A stretch of DNA of 8,350 bases from assembly GCA_018830765.1 (NCBI GenBank), contig JAHJRJ010000009.1:1-8350 (forward strand). The letters are read 5' to 3'. The translations under genes were made by a program, and so were the position numbers. The notes below the pieces were generated by a model. That model ran no database searches. It saw only the letters and a list, made by a program, of their open reading frames with translations, and was not told the origin of the DNA. The stretch comes from Bacteroidota bacterium (lineage in GTDB: Bacteria; Bacteroidota; Ignavibacteria; UBA10030; BY39). Numbering within the stretch: position 1 is the stretch's first letter; each line of letters starts with the position of its first letter. This document shows, piece after piece, positions 1-7,364 of the stretch.

Positions 1-440
1 ACGGCTAAACCTCTCCATGGGATAAGTTTTCCGCCTGCATACCAAATCTCATCGCGATTGTGATCGCAAAGAATTGTGCCGCAACACCCAGCGACATCCG
101 AATCGAGTTCCGCTGCTGCTACTAAATGATCCATGAAGTCCGGTTCGACAATAGTATCGTTATTCAAGATTAATATATAATCAACATGCTTCTCTAAAAA
201 ATATTTTAAACCTACGTTCACGCCACCGGTGTATCCCAAATTTTTACCCGTTTCTATCATTTGAAATGCTACAGAATTCCGTCGAAGTATATTTACCGTT
301 TCTCCCCCCGATCCGTTATCTACTACCAAAATATCCTTGTTTGGGTAAATGCAATGTTTCAAAGATTCGATACACTCTAACGTGTCGGATGGACTTTGAT
401 AATTTAATATAACGATACCGACTGTGGGAAGTTCAGGCAT
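1..440 (-). CDS. Family 2 glycosyltransferase, N-terminal part (cut by window edge)
   Basis: This is a partial GT-A fold glycosyltransferase of the COG1216 / rhamnosyltransferase-like GT2 type. It would transfer a sugar from a nucleotide-sugar donor to the growing lipid-linked repeat unit at the cytoplasmic face of the inner membrane. The 146 visible residues start MPELPTVGIVILNY. They show the donor-binding VVDNGSGG (about residues 39-46), NLGYTGGVNVGL (67-78), and LNNDT (92-96), which holds the DxD-like metal/nucleotide site. WYAGG (133-137) is also typical of this group. The ATG at 440-438 has an AGGGGGA Shine-Dalgarno six bases upstream, inside the end of the flippase gene. The 8-base overlap with that gene suggests translational coupling. 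The C-terminus, and so the acceptor specificity, lies outside the window. Family assignment is firm; the sugar transferred is unknown. Confidence 0.93.
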   Translation of the reverse strand, partial: MPELPTVGIVILNYQSPSDTLECIESLKHCIYPNKDILVVDNGSGGETVNILRRNSVAFQMIETGKNLGYTGGVNVGLKYFLEKHVDYILILNNDTIVEPDFMDHLVAAAELDSDVAGCCGTILCDHNRDEIWYAGGKLIPWRGLA

Positions 441-1863
441 TCTGAATCCCCCTGTTGAATAATAGGTTTCGTTCGCTGGAAGAGAATCCGATGAAATATA
501 TAAATAGCGAAGATGCTAAAGTTATTATTATAATTCCTGTAAACCAGTTCGACGGGTAAATGTTAACGAGCAAGAAGCCGACCGTGACGGCACCACATAA
601 AAATGAAATACTTTTTATATCAAAGAAACGAATAACAATAGAAAATTTGGTTGCGATTAAATAGCTGAATCCAACAAAGAGATTCGTTAGTAGTGAAGTA
701 TAAGCAGCGCCTATTACACCGTACTTCGGAATTGCATAAAGGTTTATTAAAAAATTTATAATTGTAGCAGCAATGACAATCAACATACGTGTGTATTGAC
801 GCAGTGAGGTTGTTAGCATCAGGGCAAATGTTTCCACGCTGAATCTGATTACGATTATAATTGCAAATATTTTTAGAATCGGAATCGCTTGTTTGAAACT
901 ACTGTCAACATATAAAAGATGAATGATTTGATCACTGTATAAGAATAAAATTAAACCGATTGGGATGCTGAGCATAAAAAGAGTTTTATTCAGTAATTTT
1001 GCAGCGATTAACCATTTTTCTCTGCTGTGGTCGTGATAATTTGAAAGAACCGGTAGTAACGCATTTACGATTACATCGGGTATTACAAGCACAAAGGCGA
1101 TAATTTTAAACGCAGATTGATAAATGCCTACCTCGAGGTCGCCTTTCCATAACGAAAGTAGAATCGTATCGAGTTGAAAAAATAAATATGCGAAAACAAG
1201 ATGAAGTCCGAATATCGATACGGTTCGCCATTCTTGGCCCAAGCCCCTGAAGGAAAAGTGGAAAGAATTAGGTGTTAAAAGTTTATATGCTTTTAAAGCA
1301 GAAAGTATTAATCCTAACGACCGGGTTAGAATAAAAGTAAGTGCAAGGTATTGTATCGGAACTTTTAGCAATCCGAGAACGATCAAAAGAGACAGCAGTA
1401 CTAAATTAATATAGAAAGTAATTTTGGTTTCATGATTGAATTGCTCTATACCTTTGAAAAGAGCAAAGAAGTAATTCGTTAAAGCTGAAAAGATAATGTT
1501 AAAACTTAATATAAGAATTAATAATTGAGTAAGCTCGCTTAAGGTTGCGAATAACGGCAATAACCAAATTCCGATAAGTGCAAAAACGGAGAAGAGTAAT
1601 TTTATAGGAAAATATTTTTTAAATAAATCGGAGGCATTTACCTTTGAACGCGCAACTTGTGTAGTAAGCATCAGGTCAAGACCAAAATCTGCAAGATACA
1701 AGAACAACAAAGATAGTGTATGTGCGGCAGTAAAACTTCCGAAAATCTCAGCTCCGTAAAAACGTGCAATGCCTATAAAGAATAAAAAATTTGTTAATAG
1801 ACGTGTAAAGGAGGAAAGAAAGGAAAAAAAGGAGTTATGCCTGATTCGCCTTATAACATCCAT
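433..1863 (-). CDS. wzx: Wzx-type polysaccharide flippase
   Basis: This 476-residue, very hydrophobic protein belongs to the polysaccharide-transport branch of the MOP/MATE flippases. It should flip undecaprenyl-linked repeat units across the inner membrane. About 12-14 membrane segments are visible, for example near residues 12-35, 45-65, 88-105, 110-135, 150-167, 213-238, 250-272, 292-310, 326-348, 360-378, 383-403 and 420-435. Family-typical stretches are the N-terminal FIGIARFYGAEIFGSF, and LDTILLSLWKGDLEVGIYQS at 231-250. The length is normal for Wzx. The ATG at 1863-1861 follows a GAGG Shine-Dalgarno, and only 5 bases separate it from the chain-length gene. The presence of a flippase rather than an ABC transporter points to a Wzx/Wzy pathway. 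Substrate cannot be read from the sequence, and the symbol is by family only. Confidence 0.9.
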   Translation of the reverse strand: MDVIRRIRHNSFFSFLSSFTRLLTNFLFFIGIARFYGAEIFGSFTAAHTLSLLFLYLADFGLDLMLTTQVARSKVNASDLFKKYFPIKLLFSVFALIGIWLLPLFATLSELTQLLILILSFNIIFSALTNYFFALFKGIEQFNHETKITFYINLVLLSLLIVLGLLKVPIQYLALTFILTRSLGLILSALKAYKLLTPNSFHFSFRGLGQEWRTVSIFGLHLVFAYLFFQLDTILLSLWKGDLEVGIYQSAFKIIAFVLVIPDVIVNALLPVLSNYHDHSREKWLIAAKLLNKTLFMLSIPIGLILFLYSDQIIHLLYVDSSFKQAIPILKIFAIIIVIRFSVETFALMLTTSLRQYTRMLIVIAATIINFLINLYAIPKYGVIGAAYTSLLTNLFVGFSYLIATKFSIVIRFFDIKSISFLCGAVTVGFLLVNIYPSNWFTGIIIITLASSLFIYFIGFSSSERNLLFNRGIQNA

Positions 1864-1868
1864 TAAAT

Positions 1869-3110
1869 TTATCCTCTTTTTCTATTAAATCGCAAACCGA
1901 ACCAATCCTTTTTAAGTGTGCTCAACATTGTATTGTATTTCGCTGGGTCGGTCTTTTCTATACGTTCAAATGTTTCTTTAATAAACACGACGAAGAAAGA
2001 TATTAGAGTTGATACTACGAGAGCAAGGAGTGCATATAGAGATACTTTCGGCTTTGCTTTTCGTTCGGGCACGCCGGCATAATCGAGCACAACCACCGAT
2101 GGTGTGCTTCTTCTTTCCTCTACCTTAGCTTGTTCGTACAAAGGAGTAATAAATTGCAAAATCTTATATTGTATTTCCAAATCGCGGTAGAGTCTAATGT
2201 ATTCTGACCCTAATTCTGGTGCTTGTTTGAAAGGTATCAAAATTTTCATCTGGTCATCGCCCCCTGATGTTCCTGAGTTCATCTCACGGATTTTCTTTTT
2301 TAATTCTTGCGCTTCTATCTTTGCAAATGCTACGAGTGGGCTTTCCTCTGAAAGGGTTCGTTTCATGATATTCAGTTCAACTTCTTTCAAAGTTAATTTA
2401 CCAACAATTTCGGCGCCTGCTTTTATAGATGCTTCTATTTGCTCCGGCATAGCAATTACACCAAATTTCCTCTGAAATGTTGTTAAAGCTTCTTCGCTCC
2501 TTTTGATATCTTCTAAATTTTGGTTGTATCTTTGTTCAATAAATTCTCTGTTCCCGCGTGCATTTTGTACGTGCAATTCTGAATTTGTTTTATTCAGTAG
2601 TTCTACAAAATAATTAGCCATCTCTGCGGCACGTTGTGGACTCTTATCGTATACCGAAATTGTTAAGTTACCCTCATCCTGAACTTCGAATTCCACGTTG
2701 GACATAAGTTCCTTAGCTGTTTTTTCCATAGGATAGCTTGTAATCTTATAAACGTTTACTAAATCAAACTTCCTGATTACCTCGGCTAATACAGTTGAGC
2801 TTTTTAAGATAGCAATATATCTATCAGTTTCAGAAGGTCCTGTTAACGCACCCAATTTTTTACCGGGTGCGAAAGTCTTTACGAGTGAAGAGATTCCTTC
2901 AACACCCGAAAGTAAGTCGGTTTGCTCAGCCGGAAATACTGATGCTGTTGACTTGTACCATTTTGGACTAACTAAGGCTATGATTACAGTAATAAAAGTA
3001 ACTACAAAAACAAACCAAACAAGAAAGTGTCTATACTTTGTTAAAATCGATATAAAATCGAGAAGAGTTAAGCCCAAAGTTTGCTTTTGAAATTCTTTTT
3101 GTTCTACCAT
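1869..3110 (-). CDS. Polysaccharide chain-length determinant (Wzz/PCP family)
   Basis: This 413-residue polysaccharide co-polymerase would sit in the inner membrane with a large periplasmic domain and set the length of the exported polymer. It has a short cytoplasmic N-terminus, a first membrane helix (about 28-48) and the Wzz-like KWYKSTASVFP segment (50-60). The periplasmic region has two probable coiled-coil stretches (about 185-275 and 300-335). A proline-containing segment, AGVPERKAKPK (345-355), leads into the second membrane helix (about 356-377). The C-terminal tail of about 35 residues is basic and has no Walker motif or tyrosine cluster, so this is not a fused tyrosine autokinase. 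The ATG at 3110-3108 has an AAGGA Shine-Dalgarno. Genes lie 17 bases upstream (exporter) and 5 bases downstream (flippase). A GumC-like name is also possible. Confidence 0.9.
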   Translation of the reverse strand: MVEQKEFQKQTLGLTLLDFISILTKYRHFLVWFVFVVTFITVIIALVSPKWYKSTASVFPAEQTDLLSGVEGISSLVKTFAPGKKLGALTGPSETDRYIAILKSSTVLAEVIRKFDLVNVYKITSYPMEKTAKELMSNVEFEVQDEGNLTISVYDKSPQRAAEMANYFVELLNKTNSELHVQNARGNREFIEQRYNQNLEDIKRSEEALTTFQRKFGVIAMPEQIEASIKAGAEIVGKLTLKEVELNIMKRTLSEESPLVAFAKIEAQELKKKIREMNSGTSGGDDQMKILIPFKQAPELGSEYIRLYRDLEIQYKILQFITPLYEQAKVEERRSTPSVVVLDYAGVPERKAKPKVSLYALLALVVSTLISFFVVFIKETFERIEKTDPAKYNTMLSTLKKDWFGLRFNRKRG

Positions 3111-3127
3111 TTCAGATTCCTTAATTT

Positions 3128-4795
3128 CTATTTAGTTATTTGTACAATTACTACCGCGATTCCTACAACAACACTTAATATACTTGCGGTTTGACTTAAT
3201 ATTGTTGTATAATATGCAAATGTCCGTTCAGGTTTTTTCGGTACCCAAATATGATCGCCCTCTTCAATGGTGGTTTCATCCAGCTCGAGCCACTGTTTTG
3301 TTTTGCCCTTAATAATTCTCACATCCCCTTTGCGTGCGGCATCTGTAAATCCTCCGCATTTTGAAATGTAATAATCAAGTGAAGCATCTTTAACTAATGG
3401 TATATGTCCGGGGGAAACAACCTGCCCAAATACATAAATTGTTCTTTTTGTTGAGGGTATTCTAATGTAATCACCGTCTTTTAAAATAATATCTTGAGAT
3501 ACGTCCTTGTTATTAAATAATTTTTCAAAATCTACGTTTACGATTTCTTTTTGAAGGCGCAACTCGGTTTCAATTAAATATGATGCACTGTCATCAGGGG
3601 ATACACTGCCGCGCATACTCATAATGCGTTCGATATTTATTTCATCGTAAGAGACCGACCGCCTGTAAACCTCGGACATTTTTAATGAGGCATATTCTGT
3701 AAAACCCCCCGCTTGATTAATGATTTCAGATAATTTAGTTGTGTTTTTGGTTATTGGATAAGTTCCTGGATATTTTACTTCACCATCAAGAAATACTCTA
3801 AAGTCTTCCCTTAATTCTAGTTTTGATTTAATAACAAGGCGATCTCCCGGTTCGAGAGTAAAATTTTCCTTAGCACCAGACAATATGTCCTCATATGATA
3901 TAAGTTCAGTCGTTAAAATTTTTCCATCCTCAGAAAGACGTGAAAATTCTATACTATCTATATTTGCTAATCGCGTAAATCCGTATGCAATTTTGATTGC
4001 ATCAGTTATCAGATCTCCCTCGACAAATTCAAACCTGTTCGGATTATTTACTTCGCCATAAACACCGATTACATTTTTAACAGGATTTTTTCTTGGAACA
4101 ATTACTATATCGCCTTCTCTTAAATACGGATTGTATATATCTTCTTTTGTTGCGAGAAATTTTGGAATGTCTACGCGGTGCATTGTTCCGTCACGCCGTT
4201 TGAGCACGATATTGCGAGTTGACATGTTACGGAGGATGTCATTAAGTTCATCGTATGTTTGCCGCTGTTCTAATTTATTCGCAGCTTGTATTGCTCTATC
4301 AGCGCGATCAATCGAGCTTAATGTATACAAAGCAGAGTTAAGAACATTACCACTCACCGTGACAATAATAGGTCTCGGTTCAATCAATGTGATAGATACA
4401 TCGTTTGCAATATACTTTTTCTTAACTGCGGTGAGTACTATTTTTTTAACCTCTGCTAAAGTAATATCTGAAACTTTTACCTCGCCCACAGTAGGAATTA
4501 TTAACGTCCCTTCGGGGGTTACCGTAAGATTAAAACTTACAGGTGGACCAATCCAAATATTTATGGCAATTTTATCCGATGGTCCCACAAAATATTTTTC
4601 CGGGTCAATAGTCCCTTCAAACGCAGTTCTTTGAGGTTGGTCAAAAATCTGTTGCGCTTGTCTTCCTTTAAAATCCATACTTTCATAAATATCCGGTAAA
4701 TATTTGTCTTTTGTGGTCTGACAATCAGAATGGATATTAATAATGAATACTAAAATGATAGATATGAATATTGCAGTTCTTGATTTTTTAACCAT
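3128..4795 (-). CDS. Wza-type outer-membrane polysaccharide export protein with SLBB repeats
   Basis: This 555-residue protein should form the outer-membrane exit channel. A signal sequence (about residues 1-25) ends near a cysteine at 25, but the preceding HSD is a poor lipobox, so lipidation is doubtful. The Poly_export domain spans about 65-147 (starting near KYFVGPSDKI). SLBB-like beta-grasp units begin near 146 (TVSGNV), 244 (VYGEVNNPNRF), 335 (FLDGEVKYPGTY) and 453 (IYVFGQVVSPGH). Each of the last three is followed by the usual GGFT or YGFT turn. The C-terminus (about 533-553) is a hydrophobic helix, as in E. coli Wza, whose C-terminal helices build the pore. The ATG at 4795-4793 has a near-perfect AAGGAG Shine-Dalgarno five bases upstream. 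It lies between the sugar genes and the chain-length gene, as expected for a capsule or exopolysaccharide operon. Confidence 0.92.
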   Translation of the reverse strand: MVKKSRTAIFISIILVFIINIHSDCQTTKDKYLPDIYESMDFKGRQAQQIFDQPQRTAFEGTIDPEKYFVGPSDKIAINIWIGPPVSFNLTVTPEGTLIIPTVGEVKVSDITLAEVKKIVLTAVKKKYIANDVSITLIEPRPIIVTVSGNVLNSALYTLSSIDRADRAIQAANKLEQRQTYDELNDILRNMSTRNIVLKRRDGTMHRVDIPKFLATKEDIYNPYLREGDIVIVPRKNPVKNVIGVYGEVNNPNRFEFVEGDLITDAIKIAYGFTRLANIDSIEFSRLSEDGKILTTELISYEDILSGAKENFTLEPGDRLVIKSKLELREDFRVFLDGEVKYPGTYPITKNTTKLSEIINQAGGFTEYASLKMSEVYRRSVSYDEINIERIMSMRGSVSPDDSASYLIETELRLQKEIVNVDFEKLFNNKDVSQDIILKDGDYIRIPSTKRTIYVFGQVVSPGHIPLVKDASLDYYISKCGGFTDAARKGDVRIIKGKTKQWLELDETTIEEGDHIWVPKKPERTFAYYTTILSQTASILSVVVGIAVVIVQITK

Positions 4796-4817
4796 TTACA
4801 CTCCTTGAAGATTGAAA

Positions 4818-5849
4818 TTATCTATTTTCATACAAAAGTTTGTAGTACTCCTGATATTCTCCGCTTATTATGCGTTCCCACCATTCTTTATTTTCTAAAT
4901 ACCAGCGGGTTGTCTCGTCTATACCTTTCTCGAAGGTATAACGCGGTTCCCAGCCGAGTTCTCTTTTTATTTTTGAAGCATCAATAGCATATCTCAAATC
5001 GTGACCGAGGCGGTCTTTTACATAAGTAATTAAACTTTCGGGTTTATTGAGTTTATTGAGTAACAGTTTAACGATATCGATATTCTTCCACTCGTTGTTT
5101 CCGCCAATATTATAAACCTCGCTGATTTTACCTTTATGAAGCACAACATCTATTGCCTCACAATGGTCGCGCACGTGCAACCAATCTCTGATGTTGAGTC
5201 CATTCCCATAAACCGGAAGCGGTTTGTCGTTGAGCGCGCTTGCTATCATCAACGGGATTAGCTTTTCGGGGAATTGGTAAGGTCCGTAATTGTTCGAACA
5301 GCGCGTGATGAGAACAGGCATCCCAAACGTGTGGTTGTATGCGAGAGCTAATAAATCAGCGCTTGCTTTGCTTGCTGCATAAGGACTGTTTGGATGCAGC
5401 GGAGTTTCCTCAGTGAATTTACCGTCAGATCCGAGAGAACCGTAAACTTCGTCAGTCGAAACCTGAAGAAATTTTTTAATTTCGTTTTCCTTAGCAGCGT
5501 CGAGTAATACTTGTGTTCCAAGAACGTTTGTTTCAATGAATACCGCCGCTCCGATAATGCTTCTGTCAACATGCGATTCGGCAGCAAAATTCACGATTGT
5601 ATCTATACTGAATTTATCGATTGCATTGACGACATCTTGTTTATTGCAAATGTCGCCTTTAACGAAATGATACCGTGGGCTATTTTCGATGCTTTTTAAG
5701 TTTTCTAAATTTCCGGCGTATGTAAGCTTGTCGAAATTTACAATTGTATAATCGGGATGCGTCTCAAGCATATAATGGATAAAGTTGCTACCGATGAAAC
5801 CAGCCCCGCCTGTCACTAAAATCGTCATTGGTAATTTGTTATTCGTCAT
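4818..5849 (-). CDS. rfbB: dTDP-glucose 4,6-dehydratase
   Basis: This short-chain dehydrogenase/reductase converts dTDP-D-glucose to dTDP-4-keto-6-deoxy-D-glucose, the branch point for rhamnose and many amino and deoxy sugars. The NAD-binding GGAGFIG is at residues 14-20. FDKLTYAGN (39-47) is the dTDP-glucose dehydratase signature. The catalytic STDEVYG lies at 131-137 and YAASK (Tyr157, Lys161) supplies the SDR Tyr/Lys pair. RCSNNYGPYQFPEKLIP and DWLHVRDH are typical of RmlB. All key residues are present and 343 residues is a normal length. The start is uncertain: the ATG at 5849 adds seven residues to the ATG at 5828-5826, whose product (MTILVTGG...) matches the usual family N-terminus. Neither has a clear Shine-Dalgarno. 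The epimerase stop is 6 bases upstream, so coupled translation is likely. Synonym rmlB. Confidence 0.97.
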   Translation of the reverse strand: MTNNKLPMTILVTGGAGFIGSNFIHYMLETHPDYTIVNFDKLTYAGNLENLKSIENSPRYHFVKGDICNKQDVVNAIDKFSIDTIVNFAAESHVDRSIIGAAVFIETNVLGTQVLLDAAKENEIKKFLQVSTDEVYGSLGSDGKFTEETPLHPNSPYAASKASADLLALAYNHTFGMPVLITRCSNNYGPYQFPEKLIPLMIASALNDKPLPVYGNGLNIRDWLHVRDHCEAIDVVLHKGKISEVYNIGGNNEWKNIDIVKLLLNKLNKPESLITYVKDRLGHDLRYAIDASKIKRELGWEPRYTFEKGIDETTRWYLENKEWWERIISGEYQEYYKLLYENR

Positions 5850-5855
5850 TAGTGG

Positions 5856-6329
5856 TTAATCTATTTGAAAAATTGTATTTGGGTCGTTCTCGTGTCGGAT
5901 TTCATCTACCTTTTCTTTTTTACATTTACCCATAAAGAGCCGGTTTGGGTAGTTGGTTACCATGCCCATCGTGTTCCCGATATTCTTGTAAGCATGCACA
6001 ACACCAGGTGGTATGAGAACTGATTTAGGTTCATTTTCGCCAGCAATTATTATCATCTTGTTCATGTAAGTAGGAGAGTCTTTCCTGTTATCCCATAAGT
6101 ATAACTTGAATGTCGAAGGTCCTATGAATCCAAACAAATCTGCCTGGTCGGTGTGCTCGTGTGGACCTCTGGTTATTTTCGGATGTGTCATTGAAATGTA
6201 CGACATTACCGGAAAGTAACTTACATCAAGGTCGTCTTGCCTGTATGTTTCTATCAACCAACCTCTTGAATCAGAAAACTTTTTCAGTTTTTTTACAATT
6301 ACACCTTCGATATCGGCTACTTTGAACAT
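5856..6329 (-). CDS. rfbC: RmlC-like dTDP-4-dehydrorhamnose 3,5-epimerase family protein
   Basis: This 157-residue cupin is related to RmlC, which epimerises C3 and C5 of dTDP-4-keto-6-deoxyglucose made by the next gene. Visible RmlC features are DSRGWLIETYR (20-30), RGPHEH (54-59, with the histidine equivalent to the catalytic RGxH), FKLYLWDNRKDSPTY (74-88), the cupin motif IPPGVVHAYKNIG (106-118) and TNYPNRLF (125-132). A terminal DEIRHENDP matches the RmlC IxWNDP region. It is shorter than classical RmlC (about 180 residues) and has P-H-E-H where classical enzymes have L-H-Y-Q. It belongs to a short divergent subgroup whose exact reaction could be single or double epimerisation. The ATG at 6329-6327 is preceded by a weak AGAAG site and lies about 30 bases below a promoter. 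First gene of the operon. Confidence 0.85.
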   Translation of the reverse strand: MFKVADIEGVIVKKLKKFSDSRGWLIETYRQDDLDVSYFPVMSYISMTHPKITRGPHEHTDQADLFGFIGPSTFKLYLWDNRKDSPTYMNKMIIIAGENEPKSVLIPPGVVHAYKNIGNTMGMVTNYPNRLFMGKCKKEKVDEIRHENDPNTIFQID

Positions 6330-6361
6330 GATTACTTCTAAAAGTTTATAAAATCTTAATA

Positions 6362-6390
6362 AATTTACGAAATTGAGTCACTAAAGTCAA
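6362..6390 (-). promoter_or_regulatory. Proximal promoter of the polysaccharide operon
   Basis: On the minus strand a -35 hexamer TTGACT (6390-6385) and a -10 hexamer TAAATT (6367-6362) are separated by exactly 17 bases. The expected start of transcription is near 6355, giving a leader of about 25 bases before the epimerase ATG. The -10 differs from TATAAT, but the same hexamer recurs with the same spacing in the distal promoter, which strengthens the call. Assignment as housekeeping-sigma type is inference. Confidence 0.62.
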
Positions 6391-6416
6391 TGTAACTTTA
6401 CAGCCATGAAAAGTGA

Positions 6417-6446
6417 GAAGCTCAAATAGAAAGCTTCTTAAAGAAG
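6417..6446 (-). repeat. Two overlapping, mutually exclusive small hairpins in the operon leader
   Basis: Between the two promoters, GAAGCT (6417-6422) pairs with AGCTTC (6432-6437) around a 9-base loop. CTTCTT (6434-6439) can pair instead with AAGAAG (6441-6446) around a single base. The two stems share bases 6434-6437, so they cannot form together. Neither is followed by a U-run in the direction of the operon. Any attenuation role is speculative. Confidence 0.3.
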
Positions 6447-6502
6447 TATCAATTGGAGGGAATAAAGCTCCTTTTTTTGTTGAATTATAATTAACTGTGG
6501 AA

Positions 6503-6531
6503 AATTTACAAAACTTTTGATACAAAGTCAA
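6503..6531 (-). promoter_or_regulatory. Distal promoter of the polysaccharide operon
   Basis: The minus strand carries TTGACT (6531-6526), a 17-base spacer and TAAATT (6508-6503), the same hexamers and spacing as the proximal site 141 bases downstream. The identity extends to TTGACTTT at the -35 and GTAAATTT at the -10. A transcript from here would begin near 6496 and carry a leader of about 165 bases with small hairpins. The -35 lies only five bases below the stop of the broken receiver-domain fragment, so this promoter sits exactly at the edge of the pseudogene region. Confidence 0.58.
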
Positions 6532-6536
6532 ACATT

Positions 6537-6833
6537 TTAATAAGTCAATATGAAGTTGAAAGCGCCTATGGCTGTTTCAATCGAGGCGAATCCTGTTACC
6601 AAGATTACAGGAAGGTTGGGCCACTGTTTTTTAATTGAGTCGAGAACTTCCATTCCGCTCTTCTTCGGCATTTTCAAATCTAGAATTATCAGGTCGTACT
6701 TGTTCAGTCTCATTTTAAGTAGTGCTGAATCAACGTCGAAAGTTTCTTCGACTGCACAACTTTGTTTTGAAAGTATGCGGCGAACACTATGGCAAACTAT
6801 CGGTTCATCATCGACCTTTCTTTTTCTTTTTTC
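6537..6833 (-). pseudogene. Response-regulator receiver domain, truncated remnant
   Basis: In one open minus-strand frame the sequence reads like a CheY-type receiver. It shows the acidic pocket VDDEP (from 6815), a helix SVRRILSKQ, the phospho-acceptor aspartate in LIILDLKMPKKSGMEVL, and the threonine switch in VILVTGFASIETA. These are the first four beta/alpha units of the fold. The usual first-strand ILVVDDE is reduced to KRKRKVDDE with a stop codon just upstream (6836-6834). After AIGAFNF the reading ends in ILTY and a stop, where GAxDYLxKPF with the conserved lysine should follow. The domain is therefore damaged at both ends and cannot be a working regulator. The upstream A-rich tract and frame change suggest that it was once continuous with the cysteine-bearing segment before it. 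Confidence 0.85.
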
Positions 6834-7168
6834 TCAATCGGACATTCACCAACACATTCCCTGCCTTCCACTACCACGTGTCGGCATTCCCGTTTCCCAA
6901 GTTGGCAGTATGCTTTGATTGCTGCTTTCTTCGCCAATGGCACATCGCTGTGCGTTAAGGCTTCTACGTATTCTTTCGATGTATATTTTGTAACTTCACT
7001 TTCGCTGAACGGCATATCGACATCGATTATGTCGTTCGTATCTTGTTTCGGAGCTTGCTCATTCGTTTTTTTTGCCGTTATTGTACTATTACTTATCACT
7101 AAATCGAATTCCGCCTCATCGATTTTCTTTACAACTTCGTGATAAAATCTTTTTGATACTTTTGTGTT
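6797..7168 (-). pseudogene. Unrecognised cysteine-bearing segment between regulator fragments
   Basis: An open minus-strand frame runs from about 7168 to a stop at 6799-6797. I do not recognise its family. It reads NTKVSKRFYHEVVKKIDE, a polar linker rich in T, K, E, Q and D, then helices around SKEYVEALTHSDVPLAKKAAIKAY. The C-terminal part has four cysteines spaced C-x6-C-x9-C-x3-C (beginning YCQLGKREC and ending ECVGECPIEKK), which could bind metal. There is no convincing start codon or Shine-Dalgarno: the only early candidate is a GTG at 7099 in mid-domain. The upstream end meets the sigma-54 activator tail across a one-base frame change near 7169. The downstream end meets the receiver domain across another frame change in an A-rich tract. 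It may be the N-terminal part of the broken response regulator. Confidence 0.5.
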
Positions 7169-7364
7169 AAATATCTACGTCTCGTGCTGCTTTCGAAATA
7201 TTCCAATCATCCCTGATTAACGATTCGAGAATGATATGTTTTTTTAGTCTTTTTAAGTCCTCGCTGGTTTTCGGCACTATTGAACCGCTGCGGAAATCGG
7301 TTTTGAATAAAGCCGCCGAGATATGCACTGGTTCGATCTCATCGCCTTCAACAAAGATTGTCAA
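7167..7364 (-). pseudogene. C-terminal remnant of an NtrC-type sigma-54 activator (Fis-like HTH)
   Basis: The 65-residue frame matches the end of bacterial enhancer-binding proteins. LTIFVEGDEIEPVHI is the last part of the AAA+ domain, where most members read as a variant of ...IFxxGDEIxxxHL. LKRLKKHIILESLIRDDWNISKAARDVDI is the Fis-type helix-turn-helix, in which a segment like EALRxNxxNVSKAARxLGI is usual. The ATPase core with Walker A, Walker B and the GAFTGA loop is missing. A stop (7169-7167) falls in the recognition helix, where RxxLYRKLK would be expected. Removing one T near 7169 opens a frame into the next fragment, but that continuation does not look like an HTH. The upstream end adjoins the aminotransferase fragment within about four bases. 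This is a dead fragment. Confidence 0.8.

Noticed and set aside
4131..4634. 167-codon plus-strand open frame
   Set aside because: It is a shadow of the Wza-type exporter, whose Poly_export and SLBB motifs are clear on the minus strand.
3128..4795. Lipoprotein signal on the exporter at Cys25
   Set aside because: The residues before the cysteine are His-Ser-Asp, a poor lipobox, so a standard signal peptide is preferred.
6455..6478. Plus-strand intrinsic terminator (GGAG/CTCC then seven Ts)
   Set aside because: The stem is only 4 bases with a 9-base loop, and no plus-strand gene exists to be terminated.
6346..6531. 61-codon minus-strand open frame starting with TTG upstream of rfbC
   Set aside because: It has no ribosome-binding site, spans both predicted promoter regions and resembles no family.
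6550..7142. Plus-strand open frames across the pseudogene region
   Set aside because: They are antisense to recognisable minus-strand receiver and regulator sequence and show no family motifs of their own.
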